Position numbers and translations under genes: made by a program | Notes under the pieces: generated by a model | Seen by the model: the letters and a program-made list of their open reading frames with translations, nothing else | Told to the model about the DNA's origin: nothing | Database searches by the model: none | DNA from: Tubiluchus corallicola | Taxonomy: Eukaryota > Priapulida > Priapulimorpha > Priapulimorphida > Tubiluchidae | Direction: 5' to 3' | Length of the DNA: 60,000 nucleotides | Assembly: GCA_030141605.1 (NCBI GenBank) | Contig: JAQGDQ010000695.1 | Coordinates: forward strand, 1 to 60,000 | Shown: positions 11,452 through 24,470 of the stretch, in pieces | How positions within the stretch are numbered: position 1 is the stretch's first letter | Layout of the letters: the number at the start of each line of letters is the position of its first letter

Positions 11452-13103
11452 GGAAATAGTAAGAAAAATGATTTAAAATGCAGTAAACATTGGTAGGCGG
11501 GGTTCCCCAGACCCCCTAGCTGCTTTTTCGTTGGGCCCACCCCTTTTCTAAAGCCTGTATCCACCTCTGTTACACAATAGTGACGACGTCTCCATTGTAA
11601 TTGATTGGTAATAGAAAAACAATAAAAAATATTAAAAATAATTAATAAGCAAATTTAATAAAATCTAAAAAGTTATGAAACAATCCGAGAAACGAAATGA
11701 AACCATTTTTGCCACCGTCTCAAAAACTACCTCCCTACATTCTCTAGAGATTCATTTTAATAATCATAATTTTTACTCAAAGATAATATTACATACATAA
11801 TTTTACATTTTTTGGCAAAAAACTCACCAGTCTTTTGACTTGAATCATCACGCACTGTGACTCACAACACAAAAGACCAGATGAAGAATCTTGCTAAGAT
11901 AATTTTGGATGTCCATTTGAGAATCTAGACTCCTACGCATTGCTTTAAATCCAGCAGAGTAATCACTCTACAGCTCTTTTACAGCTGTCTATGCGCTGCG
12001 TCTGCCCGTGTTAAACTTTAGCCAAGGATCATAAACTGAAACCCATCTCCTATAGTCGTAAATTACTGATATGACTGTTTGCAAACAGATAGTAGACAAC
12101 TCTTATGACTTTCATTTAAGCAATGGACACAGCGTGCAGAATAAGAGACCACGAGCTGGGGTAGTTGCGCCAGTCATGCAGCCTCGGCTGATACACAGCA
12201 AGACTATTATAGTTAAAACAACACGACTTCATTAAAAACTTCATAAAATTAACGAAATTAATAAAACACTTAATTATAAACGTTTTTAGGTGGCTGTAAT
12301 AAAAAATTAGCAAGACTATCATTTTTTGTAGATATTAAGATAAAAAACTAAAATTTTTGGCCTATAAATAATCCGATCCACCCACTGAACTCAAGCCATT
12401 CGCTTTGTTTTACTAAAACCAACACCTTTAGTTCATTTAGATGGGTGCTTCAACCGACAAAAGCATCTAAGTCAACAAACAATGTGAAAAGGCAACACAT
12501 TGTTTTTCTAACAATGATTATGGTGAAAGAATCATTACAATGGACGCCTAATTTCAACACTTTTTCGGCCATTCGTATTCAGATGCCAAGCAGAGTGGGT
12601 GGCACCTTGAAAATCGAATCTCCAACAAGTTGGCACTACTATGCCTACACCTTCCGTTTTTGTCACAAGGTGGCAGCAGCATCCTGAAATCACGCCCTGG
12701 CTTGGCAATGATCTCAAAGTTCGAAATTGTGAATTCAAAACGTTGTACAGTCGTGTTTCACAGTCAAAATGTAGCACTGCACACCGCACAAAATCACAAT
12801 TACAGCAGCAATGGGCAAACATGTGTGAACCACTCGAAAATTTTCCCCAGTTGTGACGTCATCATTAGTTATACACATAGTTGTGCACGGTGCTCATTCA
12901 GTAATCAAGTCTCTAAGTTGACATTTAACCGTCAGAAACAGTTTGGTGACTACGGTGGGTAACAAACTTTACATTTTAGATGCTACTGCTAGGTCGAAGT
13001 AGAAAAGGGTCTGAAAAATCGTTCTGCTTTCCTTTAATTTTCCTGCAAATCTCTCAGCGAAGAAAGTGTGTAAAAACAATGAGGCCCAAAAAAAACCAAG
13101 TAT
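11452..13103. other. Intergenic sequence, no supported gene
   Basis: Several short overlapping ORFs occur at 12445-12962 on both strands (71-110 codons). None shows a domain, signal peptide or splice-consistent extension I recognise. Near 11500-11570 the sequence ggcggggttccccagacccc looks like TE debris. Otherwise it is AT-rich and featureless. Confidence 0.5.
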
Positions 13104-13306
13104 TTGACTTTGACCTTTAACCTTTACCGCATTATGGATAGGCATTTCTGTAATGATTAATGGTACAAAGATCTAGAAATCACAACAAACTGTTTTGACT
13201 TTGACCTTTAACCTTTACTGCATTATGGATAGGCATTTCTGTAATGATTACTGGTACAAAGATCTAGAAATCACAACCAACTGTTTTGACTTTGACCTTT
13301 AACCTT
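13104..13306. repeat. 91-bp tandem repeat, about 2.2 copies
   Basis: The unit begins ttgactttgacctttaacct and includes attatggataggcatttctg and ggtacaaagatctagaaatc. The opening bases, read on the minus strand, contain AGGTTA-A-AGGTCA. This is the layout of a DR1 nuclear-receptor site, present three times at 91-bp spacing. Whether it binds anything is unknown. Confidence 0.85.
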
Positions 13307-14265
13307 CGCCAATAAAACAACAGTCTGGACCTGTTTGTTACTTCCCCAATAACAGGTGCATTTCTATGTTTATCTAAAAATGGTTTATGTTTATCTAATC
13401 AAGAATAAAAAGTTTTTTAAGTTTGGTAAATAAACAAAATTGTGTCTGTCAGATGTAAATAGTTTTACCTAGCCTAAGTGAGTCTAGACTCAGAGTATAC
13501 CAGATTACTTTTTGTTTACTGATATAGATTCTACTGATATACATCAGTATAAAGTACATATCAAAAAGCCAATAAACATGCATTAAGTACAGAAACAAGC
13601 TAAGATCTCATTCGTGGCCTAGCAATACAGTACGTGAGTTACAAGTGGCAATGTATGAATATAGTAACTCATTTTCAATACGTAAATAAACAAAGTTTTC
13701 GACATTATATGGAAAAATATGAAACTGTAAAATTCAGATTGTTGAAATCTTACACGCTTTCAACAGACTAAATGCACGACATAAACTTACATTTTAGCAA
13801 AAATTATGAACAAGACAATAGAACATTTGTTCTACGTATGTCATGTGATATACATATTAACAAAATTGTGAATTTAATGTTGCTAACAATTAAACTTCAA
13901 ATTGTTTTACTTTAGCACGTAGATGTGCCCTACTAGAAGCAAAACATACTATGACAGTGCTGGAACAGACCTACACCATGATCTTGCATGCTTAACCCAT
14001 AGGACGTAGGACAGAAACACAGACAAACACTAAGCAATTAGGCTGCCTACAAATTACGATTCCATACTACCGGACAACAATACGCATTTCCAATTATTAT
14101 AAGGCAATTAGCCGGAAATACACGTATACAAACAAATATAAATGCCGAAAGGTTATCCCAGCTACAACTTGCATCTAAATTCTACCTAATGTGCTTGCGG
14201 CATATTACAAAGCACCATTTAACGACATAAGAGCAGATGAGACCGGACAACAGGACACCAATGAC
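13307..14265. other. Intergenic sequence, nothing recognised
   Basis: AT-rich sequence without an ORF of note, without tandem structure and without TE ends that I can identify. It ends where the 89-bp array begins. Confidence 0.5.
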
Positions 14266-17200
14266 GCGGACTTCCGAACACAGCTAGAAGAGTGGACATG
14301 AGTTGTATGGACACGAGATTTCCATGCACGAGGTTTGACGAATGGAAACTGAATGCGGACTTCCGAACACAGCTAGAAGAGTGGACATGAGTTGTATGGA
14401 CATGAGATTTCCATGCACGAGGTTTGACGAATAGAAACTGAATGCGGACTTCCGAACACAGCTAGAAGAGTGGACATGAGTAGTATGGGCACAAGATTTC
14501 CATGCACGAGGTTTGACGAATAGAAACTGAATACGGACTTCCGAACACAGCTAGAAGAGTGGACATGAGTTACATGGACACGAGATGTCCATGCACGAGG
14601 TTTGATGAATGGAAACTGAGTACGGACTTCCCGAACACAGCTAGAAGAGTGGACATGAGTTACATGGACACGAGATTTCGATGCACGAGGTTTGACGAAT
14701 AGAAACTGAATACGGACTTCCGAACACAGCTAGAAGAGTGGACATGAGTTATATGGACACGAGATGTCCATGCACGAGGTTTGACGAATGGAAACTGAGT
14801 ACGGACTTCCAAACACAGCTACAAGAGTGGACATGAGTTACATGGACACGAGATGTCCATGCACGAGGTTTGACGAATGGAAACTGAGTACGGACTTCCG
14901 AACACAGCTTGAAGAGTGGACATGAGATTTCGATGCACGAGGTTTGACGAATAGAAACTGAATACGGACTTCCCGAACACAGGTAGAAGAGTGGACAAGA
15001 GTTACATGGACACGAGATTTCCATGCACGAGGTTTGACGAATGGAAACTGAGTACGGACTTCCGAACACAGCTTGAAGAGTGGACATGAGTTGTATGGAC
15101 ACGAGATTTCCATGCACGAGGTTTGACGAATAGAAACTGAGTACGGACTTCCCGAACACAGGTAGAAGAGTGGACATGAGTTGTATGGACACGAGATGTC
15201 CATGCATGAGGTTTGACGAATGGAAACTGAATACGGACTTCCGAACACAGCTCGAAGAGTGGACATGAGTTGTATGGACACGAGATGTCCATGCACGAGG
15301 TTTGACGAATAGAAACTGAATACGGACTTCCGAACACAGCTAGAAGAGTGGACATGAGTAGTATGGACACGAGATTTCGATGCACGAGGTTTGATGAATG
15401 GAAACTGAGTACGGACTTCCGAACACAGCTAGAAGAGTGGACATGAGTTACATGGACACGAGATTTCCATGCACGAGGTTTGACGAATGGAAACTGGATA
15501 CGGACTTCTGAACACAGCTACAAGAGTGGACATGAGTTACATGGACACGAGATTTCCATGCACGAGGTTTGACGAATAGAAACTGAATACGGACTTCCGA
15601 ACACAGCTAGAAGAGTGGACATGAGTTGTATGGACACGAGATTTCCATGCACGAGGATTCACGAATGGAAACTGGATACGGACTTCCGAACACAGCTAGA
15701 AGAGTGGACATGAGTTGTATGGACACAAGATTTCCATGCACGAGGATTGACGAATGGAAACTGAGTACGGACGTCCGAACACAGCTAGAAGAGTGGACAT
15801 GAGTTGTATGGACACGAGATTTCCATGCACGAGGATTGACGAATGGAAACTGGGTACGGACTTCTGAACACAGCTAGAAGAGTGGACATGAGTTACATGG
15901 ACACGAGATTTCCATGCAAGAGGTTTGACGAATAGAAACTGAATACGGACTTCCGAACACAGCTAGAAGAGTGGACATGAGTTGTATGGACACGAGATTT
16001 CCATGCACAAGGTTTGATGAATGGAAACTGAATACGGACTTCCGAACACAGCTAGAAGAGTGGACATGACTTACATGGACACGAGATTTCCATGCACGAG
16101 GTTTGACGAATGGAAACTGAGTACGGACGTCCGAACACAGCTAGAAGAGTGGACATGAGTTGTATGGACACGAGATTTCCATGCACGAGGATTGACGAAT
16201 GGAAACTGGGTACGGACTTCTGAACACAGCTAGAAGAGTGGACATGAGTTACATGGACACGAGATGTCCATGCACGAGGTTTGACGAATGGAAACTGAGT
16301 ACGGACGTCCGAACACAGCTAGAAGAGTGGACATGAGTTGTATGGACACGAGATTTCCATGCAAGAGGTTTGACGAATAGAAACTGAATACGGACTTCCG
16401 AACACAGCTAGAAGAGTGGACATGAGTTGTATGGACACGAGATTTCCATGCACAAGGTTTGATGAATGGAAACTGAATACGGACTTCCGAACACAGCTAG
16501 AAGAGTGGACATGACTTACATGGACACGAGATTTCCATGCACGAGGTTTGACGAATGGAAACTGAGTACGGACTGCCGAACACAGCTAGAAGAGTGGACA
16601 TGAGTTACATGGACACAAGATTTCCATGCACGAGGTTTGACGAATGGAAACTGAGTACGGACTTCCGAACACAGCTTGAAGAGTGGACATGAGTTACATG
16701 GACACGAGATTTCCATGCACGAGGTTTGACGAATGGAAACTGGATACGGAGTTCCGAACACAGCTAGAAGAGTGGACATGAGTTGTATGGACACGAGATT
16801 TCCATGCACGAGGTTTGACGAATGGAAACTGAGTACGGACTTCCGAACACAGCTAGAAGAGTGAACATGAGTTGTATGGACACGAGATTTCAATGCACGA
16901 GGTTTGACGAATGGAAACTGAATACGGACTTCCGAACACAGCTAGAAGAGTGGACATGAGTTGTATGGACACGAGATTTCCATGCACGAGGTTTGACGAA
17001 TGGAAACTGAATACGGACGTCCGAACACAGCTAGAAGAGTGGACATAAGTTGTATGGACACGAGATTTCCATGCACGAGGATTGACGAATGGAAACTGGA
17101 TACGGACTTCTGAACACAGCTAGAAGAGTGGACATGAGTTGTATGGACACGAGATTTCCATGCACGAGGTTTGACGAATGGAAACTGAATACGGACTTCC

Positions 17201-17460
17201 GAACACAGCTAGAAGAGTGGACATAAGTTGTATGGACACGAGATTTCCATGCACGAGGTTTGACGAATAGAAACTGAGTACGGACTTCCCGAACACAGCT
17301 AGAAGAGTGGACATAAGTTGTATGGACACGAGATTTCCATGCACGAGGTTTGACGAATAGAAACTGAGTACGGACTTCCCGAACACAGCTAGAAGAGTGG
17401 ACATGAGTTGTATGGACACGAGATTTCAATGCACGAGGTTTGACGAATAGAAACTGAATA
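14266..17460. repeat. 89-bp minisatellite, about 36 copies
   Basis: The unit runs acatgagttgtatggacacg, agatttccatgcacgaggtt, tgacgaatggaaactgaata, cggacttccgaacacagcta, gaagagtgg. Variable positions (tgtatgg or tacatgg; tttcc or tgtcc; gaatag or gaatgg; ttccg or gtccg) are shuffled along the array. Multi-unit blocks recur, for example the series at about 15840-16080 and again at 16200-16510. Minus-strand ORFs of 99-152 codons are by-products of stop-poor repeats. Confidence 0.96.
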
Positions 17461-17549
17461 GACCTTGTTTTGAATTATTAATATACACATGATATGCCTG
17501 GGGAACTAACACATATGACATTGACCTGCACTGGTTAAATCTCTGGGTC

Positions 17550-18140
17550 TGCCTGACATAAACTAGAATAGTTGAAGCCAGATTTAACATTGATAAGGAA
17601 CAAGATGTCTGAGTGGTGACAAAATTCTGTATGCAGAGTAGAATATGTAACAGACTAGATGAATAGTTCAAGCTAGAAGTGACATTGACAAAGAATCAGC
17701 TTTTGTCTGAGTGGTGAGGAAGCCATGTACGGAGACTAGATGTGTTCATAAACTTGAACAGTTCAAGCTAGAAGTGAGATTGACAAAGAATCAGCTTTTG
17801 TCTGAGTGGTGAGGAAGCCATGTACGGAGACTAGATGTGTTCATAAACTTGAACAGTTCAAGCTAGAAGTGACATTGACAAAGAATCAGCTTTTGTCTGA
17901 GTGGTGAGGAAGCCATGTACGGAGACTAGATGTGTTCATAAACTTGAACAGTTCAAGCTAGAAGTGAGATTGATAAAAAATCAGCTTTTGTCTGAGTGGT
18001 GATAGAATCCCATGTGGAAACTAGAAGTCACAAATTGAACAGAAAGAGTAGTTCAAGCTACATGGGACACCGATAAAGAACCAGATGTTGTCCAAGTGAT
18101 GACAAAGCCCTGTAACACACTTGAACAGTACAAGCTAGAT
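17550..18140. repeat. 95-bp tandem repeat with diverged edges
   Basis: Three near-identical units (17664-17950) carry gttcaagctagaagtgacat, tgacaaagaatcagcttttg and tctgagtggtgaggaagcca. Progressively diverged units lie on both sides, back to about 17550 and on to about 18140. It directly follows the 89-bp array. Confidence 0.85.
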
Positions 18141-18517
18141 ACGACAATGGTAGAATGGTGACCCGATTTGACAGAGTCTTATTTTTAACTGCTGAGTCGC
18201 CAACACAGCCCTGATGCAGTCTAGATGTAAAGCGGGCTAGTATGCCTAGTACATACAAATGACAAAACATTTCATGGATCTACATTGCTTGCTGTGCTAA
18301 CTAAGATGCGTGTTCGGTGCAAAATAGACCAGTGGAGACCCCATCTAATGTGACACGACCTTGCACAGTTAAAAATGGACGAGAGTTGCATTACCGCCAT
18401 GCACAGAGGAGTCTAAGTGCAGTACGGATTGTACGACGATAGAAGTTTGTAGTGACATGGAGCTCCTGCACTAATTCTAAGCAGACATGCACAATTTGAT
18501 CGAATGATGCTGGTCCA

Positions 18518-18730
18518 CAGGGCCGGCCTTAAGCATAGGCAAACTAGGCAACCGCCTAGGGCCTCACCCTCCAGGGGGGCCTCACGCCGAGGTAACATTT
18601 TTTTGCTTTATACGAACATACTGCCTCCTCTCTCTCTCTCTCTTTCTTTCTCTCTATCTCTCTCTCTCATTCTCTCTCTCTCTTCATCTCTCTATCTCTA
18701 TCTCTCTTTTCATCTCCCTATCACCATCTC

Positions 18731-18763
<33 letters not shown>

Positions 18764-18780
18764 TCATCTCCCTATCACCA

Positions 18781-18815
<35 letters not shown>

Positions 18816-18897
18816 TTATTCTTTTTATTTTTCTATTTCACTTGGGGCCACCAAATTCACTTCGCCTAGGGCCTCCAATTACCTAAGGCCGACCCTG
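18518..18897. mobile_element. hAT-like non-autonomous element with a CT-rich core
   Basis: The inverted ends are CAGGGCCGGCCTTAAGCATA at 18518 and, reverse-complemented, CAGGGTCGGCCTTAGGTAAT ending at 18897. A second inverted word, cgcctagggcc, lies inside each end. The interior is a 200-bp (CT)n tract (18620-18820). The word atgctgg flanks both sides but is offset by four bases at the left. The target duplication is therefore uncertain. Confidence 0.65.
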
Positions 18898-19210
18898 ATG
18901 CTGGATGTGATACTGCCAAACCTAAACCTAGATCAGCATGCTATGCAGCTCGCTACACTTGCAAACTTACGGAAGGCGAGGTCGAAAGCGAAAGAGGCGC
19001 TCTTTCACTGACTTCTTTTTCCTATCCATGTATCACGGGTGTCGGTTTCCAACGACTAGCAGCGACTGCAAGTCTTAAAAAAGAATCTTATGTTAAAATA
19101 AGTACATCCATAATGCTGCTGGTGCTAGTTCTGTTAATAAGCCTTTTCACAGTTTGTCACATAATGTGTGTGTAAAGCAAAGCCATCTGCCACATCAGTT
19201 CAGTTCTTTT

Positions 19211-19604
19211 AATAAGCCTTTTCACAGTTTGTTGTGCACACACGCAGTTGCTGTAGGTCAAAAGTTAAGTGTGCCACAGCAATGCATCTTAACAACAACT
19301 GCCACGTGACATGTGGGTAAAGCAAAGCCGCCTGCTGCCTCATTTCAGTAACTTCAGTTTTTTTACATTGACTTTACTTAATTATGCATTAGTCTGTGCG
19401 TAGAGTGATTTACTAGCAGGATCTTGCTTGGGAACAACAAACAATGAACTAGGTAAGGTTGTAGCTAGCTGTTAAAACTGTTAGTATTACAATGGCATGG
19501 GCTGCAAGGCGTTGTCAAGCGTACACAAATGTGTTGTTTGGTAAAATTAACCTTTGTCATATTCACGAGCACCATCAATCACTGGAACTGTGAAAAGGCT
19601 TATT
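19211..19604. mobile_element. Short-TIR MITE (family S), copy 1
   Basis: The terminal inverted repeat is AATAAGCCTTTTCACAGTT at 19211 and AACTGTGAAAAGGCTTATT at 19586-19604, with TTTAA/TTAAA just outside. A partial duplicate of the left end starts at 19137. The interior is alignable to 46494-46870. There is no coding capacity. Confidence 0.8.
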
Positions 19605-20560
19605 AAATTTTTAAATTTTGTGCACATACATTAAGTTCTAAAAGTTAGATACTTGATAATGTCGGTAACTGCAGCACACACAGACTGTTAGACTGAATAC
19701 TAAAGTACTACTATAAACACTATAGAAATTTAGAAGGACAGAAACGCTCAGAAAATTAACAGTCATTTTTATTAATATTTAACAGTGAAAGGTAAGCTTG
19801 AAAATAAGATAGTGCTCTCTTGAGACTTGACATGGTGACAAGATGACAAAATGACTGTTAAATCTCAAAAGCTTCTACTTTAAACATTCATACTTCACGG
19901 ACGTCGCCAGCTGAAGATCTATTAGTCTGGCCTAAATCTTGAAAAACTGTCAGCTGAAACTACTATGGACAGGATTATTAAAGAACGTTGGAAAGAGATG
20001 ATATTTAGTTTTATACATGTATGTAGCTGTATTCATGTGTATTATATCATCAACAACTAAAATTTTATTAGTTTTAAAACATGTTAAACTAAAATGTTCT
20101 CTTTTTCTAAGATTACAGGTGATTCTAAGAAATTTTCTTTGGATAACTCGTAAATAATAATAATTAATTGTGAATTTTTTCTAACGTACTTTTACACGAT
20201 ACTCATTGAAATTTGTTTCAAATGGTGTGAAACACATTGGTCTTCGTCGTAAATTAATGAAGCTTGCCGACATGATTTTACGTACATAAATGTATAACAC
20301 TATCACTGGAAGCACCCACGTGCACAACAAAACATTAAGTAAACACCCCCTACTGCCATCTGCTGGACGCGATTGCAATTACGCATATAGAAATTTTGTA
20401 AACATTTACGATACTGAAAATTCATATAAAAGTTGTTTATACAAAACAAATATATATGTTATCACTAAAGTTAAGAGTGAAAAAAATTGATGATAGACGG
20501 GAATTATCCGTGTAACACGAAGCATTTGATTATCATAATAAGCCGACTAGGTGACTTTAT
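19605..20560. other. Intergenic sequence, nothing recognised
   Basis: Two small opposite-strand ORFs (20181-20378 minus, 20290-20490 plus) overlap each other and look random. No TE ends or tandem structure were seen. Confidence 0.45.
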
Positions 20561-20994
20561 AGTCTTTTCACTATCCTTTCTCTAGTTCTAGATCTATCTA
20601 TACATTTTAACCATTTTTCAAAACTTATTAGAGATTCTTTTATTAATCATGTTTTATTGTAGTATTATAAAGAGATAAATAAATTACAATTGAATTGAGT
20701 TGTCTTTTCGCTATCCTTTCTCTAGTTCTAGATCTATCTATACATTTTAACAATTCTTCAAAACTTATTAGCGATTCTTTTATTAATCACGTTTTATTGT
20801 AGTATTATAAATAGATAAATAAATTACAATTGAAATGAGTTGAATTGTCTTTTCGCTATCCTTTCTCTAGTTCTAGATCTTTCTATACATTTTAACCATT
20901 CTTCAAAACTTATTAGCGATTCTTTTATTAATCATGTTTTACTGTAGTATTATAAAGAGATAAATAAACCAGAATCGAATTGAATTGAATTGCA
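20561..20994. repeat. Three tandem ~143-bp copies of a retroelement-like 3' end
   Basis: Units start at 20561, 20701 and about 20847 with gtctttt(c)gctatcctttc and end in gagataaataaattacaatt followed by gaattgaattg. An AATAAA-type signal followed by a short-period (TTGAA)n tail is typical of LINE or SINE 3' ends. A similar tail (gatgaataaacccttgaatt) is at about 27107-27133. Confidence 0.8.
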
Positions 20995-21309
20995 ATTTCA
21001 AGCTACAGCTCAAAACAATCAACCCTACAAAAGGGGGAACACTATTTTTGCAAGAATGACTTACATGAAAGCATTATTACCACATTAGATTAAACAATAC
21101 AAGCTACACAACTATGTTGTTATAGATTCTTTATAAGCTAGCACAAGACTTTCTAATATAGACTGGGACACTACAAGCACTCAATCGCAAGTGCTCTCCA
21201 ATGCAGACGACTATCACACAGCCACAATTTATCTGACTGCCATGGAAATTATTTTAATAATCTTGTAAGATAAGACAGATGTTGAACCACCAAAATTGTC
21301 TTCGCCATA

Positions 21310-21638
21310 CAGTCGACCGTCGTTAAACCGGACCCCGTTAGCCCGGATATCGGATAAGACGGCGTCATCCGTGGTAAAGGAAACTGACCGATTTCCGTCG
21401 GAGCCCGAGCGCTAAACACAACACGGCCTACCAACTGTACAATAATTTCTTTATCCTCACAGGTTAACTATTTTAAATTAATATACAGTATAGAATATAG
21501 TGCAATGTATATAGGCCTTATTAAGGAGATTATTCCTGTATAATATAGACCATATATAGGCATATCGGATAAATCGGACAATCGGGTAAACTGGACCACC
21601 CACCCCCCTAATTAGTCCGATTTAACGAGGGTTGACTG
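21310..21638. mobile_element. pogo-type MITE, family A, copy 1
   Basis: The ends are CAGTCGACCGTCGTTAAACC and, reverse-complemented, CAGTCAACCCTCGTTAAATC, flanked by TA on both sides. The 329-bp element is closely similar to 33780-34110 and 42260-42612. Short TIRs of the form CAGT...CCTCGTTAA with TA target sites belong to pogo/Tigger (Tc1/mariner superfamily) elements. The 61-codon minus ORF inside is not a gene. Confidence 0.85.
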
Positions 21639-21907
21639 TATTTAGATACATACAGGTGCTCTCCTAATGAAATAAAAACTAAAAATCACAGGCAGTATAA
21701 CTGAAGATACCATCCTCAAGCAGTATACCTGGTGACCACCCATCCATTTATTGACTAGGCTCAGCATTGCTTTATTGCAAGTGTACACACTAAGCTAGAG
21801 CATACTAAAAATACTATGTCGACTGCATTCTAGTAATTGTGAATTGTAACAGGAATTCAAGTGCAATAAACTGCAAATGCGCCACTTCATTCACTGGTTT
21901 TCCGTAA

Positions 21908-23964
21908 GGCAGCAATTAAAAATACGGATCCGTGTCTCGAAAGCATTCACTAGAAAATACGGATCGATCCGTACCGCGAAATATATTAATGAGACAATAC
22001 GGATCGCCGTAAAGGGAGAGATACTGACGAGAAACTACTAAGGATCTCTGTCAGAGATGGGCGGGTATCACTTTTTTACGGATCGCCATCAGAGGTGGGC
22101 GGATATCACTTTCTTGTTTATCAGAAAACGCAAAATCCGCAACTGTAAATAAATGCATCCGCAAAATCCGCGAATTGAGTAAAATTGAATATCCTCGTAT
22201 CCGCAAAAATGTGGACAAGAAATTTACTAGGCTTGGTATGTGTGCCCTATTATTGAAAACCGTTTCTTAATGTGAAGCTAGGAGATATAATCGCAAATCA
22301 AAAATGAATTGCTAGCCAGACCCCAATTTTGCTTGTAAACCTTCGACGACAACTCACACAGGTTCATGTACAAAGCAGTTTTTCACAGTGATGGTGGTAG
22401 ATTTTGCCAGACATGTTGGTCAATACTAGAGTTGCTAAATACGTACTAGATACTAAGCAAATACAGCATTTTTCTAAAATATTTCGAATCATTATGAACT
22501 GATCATTTTAGTTCATAACTAATTTGTACGACATTCAATCAAATTAATAAGATTAGTTAAATTATCAAACAAGACTTATTTACAGCGTGATTTTGTATTC
22601 AGTAAAGTTTAGAACTGCAGAATTAATGATGTAAAAATAGGCAATTCATTACAGATTATAAGCAAGTTGATAAGACTGATTGAGTGCAGTTGACTTGATG
22701 TTTCAACTCAATATGAAGTGGATTAATGTGACAATCGAACGTAATTATACTTACTGCAGCCTTTAGTTAAATGCAAATTAGTAGAATGGCCTTTTTACAT
22801 GTTTTAATAGAAATGACGTATAAAACACTATAAAAATTGAGTCATTGAATATGGCAGTCATTGATTGTAGTACAGCTTTGATAAACAAAATAATAAAATA
22901 ACTAATTAGTATGAGACCTGGCTCACAAAGATGCTTTAAAATGTTTACAATGACAAACAAAATAATAAGTTAAACAAGTAATATTGGCACGTTATAATCT
23001 GAACAGCATAAATAATTTGGCAACAGGTGCATGTGACAGTTTAGCAGCTCTTCAAATTCTACTTACTGTATATCACATAAAGACTAAAAATTTTTGCTAT
23101 GTTCGAGAAGTCAGTAAATCACAACCCAAAACTAAGGAAAAATACAGTTAGTAGGTTATCACATTCACAATACTCTGTAGAAAAAAACACGGGCTACTAG
23201 TTCATCATATTACGACGCTTATCGTAAACCAGATTATTCTACCATATTCAGTGTACGGGCCGTTTTGAAAATCGATACTACGTGACATAATAAATTATTT
23301 ACACATCTATTGTGTAGACTATTTCATCATATAATTCTTAAAATTGGCAAAAAATGTCTAATACAAATAGTTCACCCGCGCGAAAACACTTAAACGAAGA
23401 ATGTTCATATTGAGATCATAACCTAAGATACCCAATAATAATAAACGTCTATCTACTTTATTATAGGGCAGTATCAAGTTTAGTGTAAGTTATGAGAACC
23501 GAGACTCGGGCTATACATGAAGAAGGTAGTTAGCTGGTCTACTACACATCAAAATATTAAAGTTTTTTGTAACAATAAACAAAATAAATTAAACAAACTA
23601 TTAATTGGTAGCTGATGCAATGCACAGCACTATATCAAAGCTAACAATATGCAAGACAATAAAAGAAGACTAACTAATATTTACAGTGTAACTATCATAT
23701 ATGGTACCGAAGAAAAATGGAAAATGGTACGGTACAGGCAGTATAATGCCATTTCACCATTTTCATCAAGTGGGCATGTACTTTTCAAAGATTTGCAGGG
23801 CACATGATCAAACGCTGTATGTTGTAAAAATTGTCAAAATCCCTGTTTTGTAAATGTCACAAAAAGCACGGCTCCGTATTTGTTGCAAAAATAGCTACGA
23901 ATACGGATCCCGTATTCGGTATCGCAGAAAGGACGAGTACGGATCCGTACCTCTAGCCACTGCC
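21908..23964. mobile_element. hAT-like non-autonomous element, about 2.06 kb
   Basis: The left end GGCAGcaattaaaaatACGG and the reverse complement of the right end GGCAGtggctagaggtACGG both continue ATCCGT. The direct repeat tttccgtaa flanks the element at 21899-21907 and 23965-23973. Several ACGGATC(CGT) words lie just inside each end (21930-22080 and 23885-23950), as subterminal repeats do in hAT elements. I see no transposase; only 60-codon ORFs occur. Confidence 0.6.
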
Positions 23965-24470
23965 TTTCCGTAAATTAAACAATTTTTTTGTTTTCCGACA
24001 GGCTGCCAGACTATGTGGTGAGTGAAATAAACGTGACTTCTGACGCTATGGTGAGTTAATGCAATGCAGATCTGAAAACTTTTATAAACGATTGCATTGT
24101 AAATGGAACGACTCTTGCCGGTAATAACAGTACAATATTATTACAACTAATACTATAACAGAAGTAGGCCAACTGGTCAAGGTAAACAAATCCTGGACTA
24201 CAAGAAGGGTTACAATAATTTTACGTCCTTACCTCCTTCATTATTTAATTCACATTGGTTTCAACTTTTTTATGCAAAATCCAAAATTAAAACAGTTTAG
24301 GAAATTTGTTCCAAAATTATTGCTAATTTTCCAAACTTTCACGAAAACTGTAAACTGCAACAACATCCATCGTTAACGACTAACGAGTGACCATGACGTC
24401 ACTCCTAACAGACTTAGTCGTTCATTTGCGAAAATCAGTCATCATTTCGGAGTAATTTCATGTTAAAATT
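23965..24470. other. Intergenic sequence, nothing recognised
   Basis: AT-rich sequence without ORFs, tandem repeats or recognised TE ends. Confidence 0.4.

Noticed and set aside
12445-12962. Cluster of ORFs on both strands as a possible gene
   Set aside because: They overlap in conflicting frames and no motif, splice pattern or family was recognised.
14749-17429. Minus-strand ORFs of 99-152 codons
   Set aside because: Several frames of the same 89-bp repeat are open at once; no conserved domain.
21249-21434. MVGRVVFSA... ORF recurring at 33984 in the plus strand
   Set aside because: It recurs only because both are copies of the same pogo MITE; no transposase domain.
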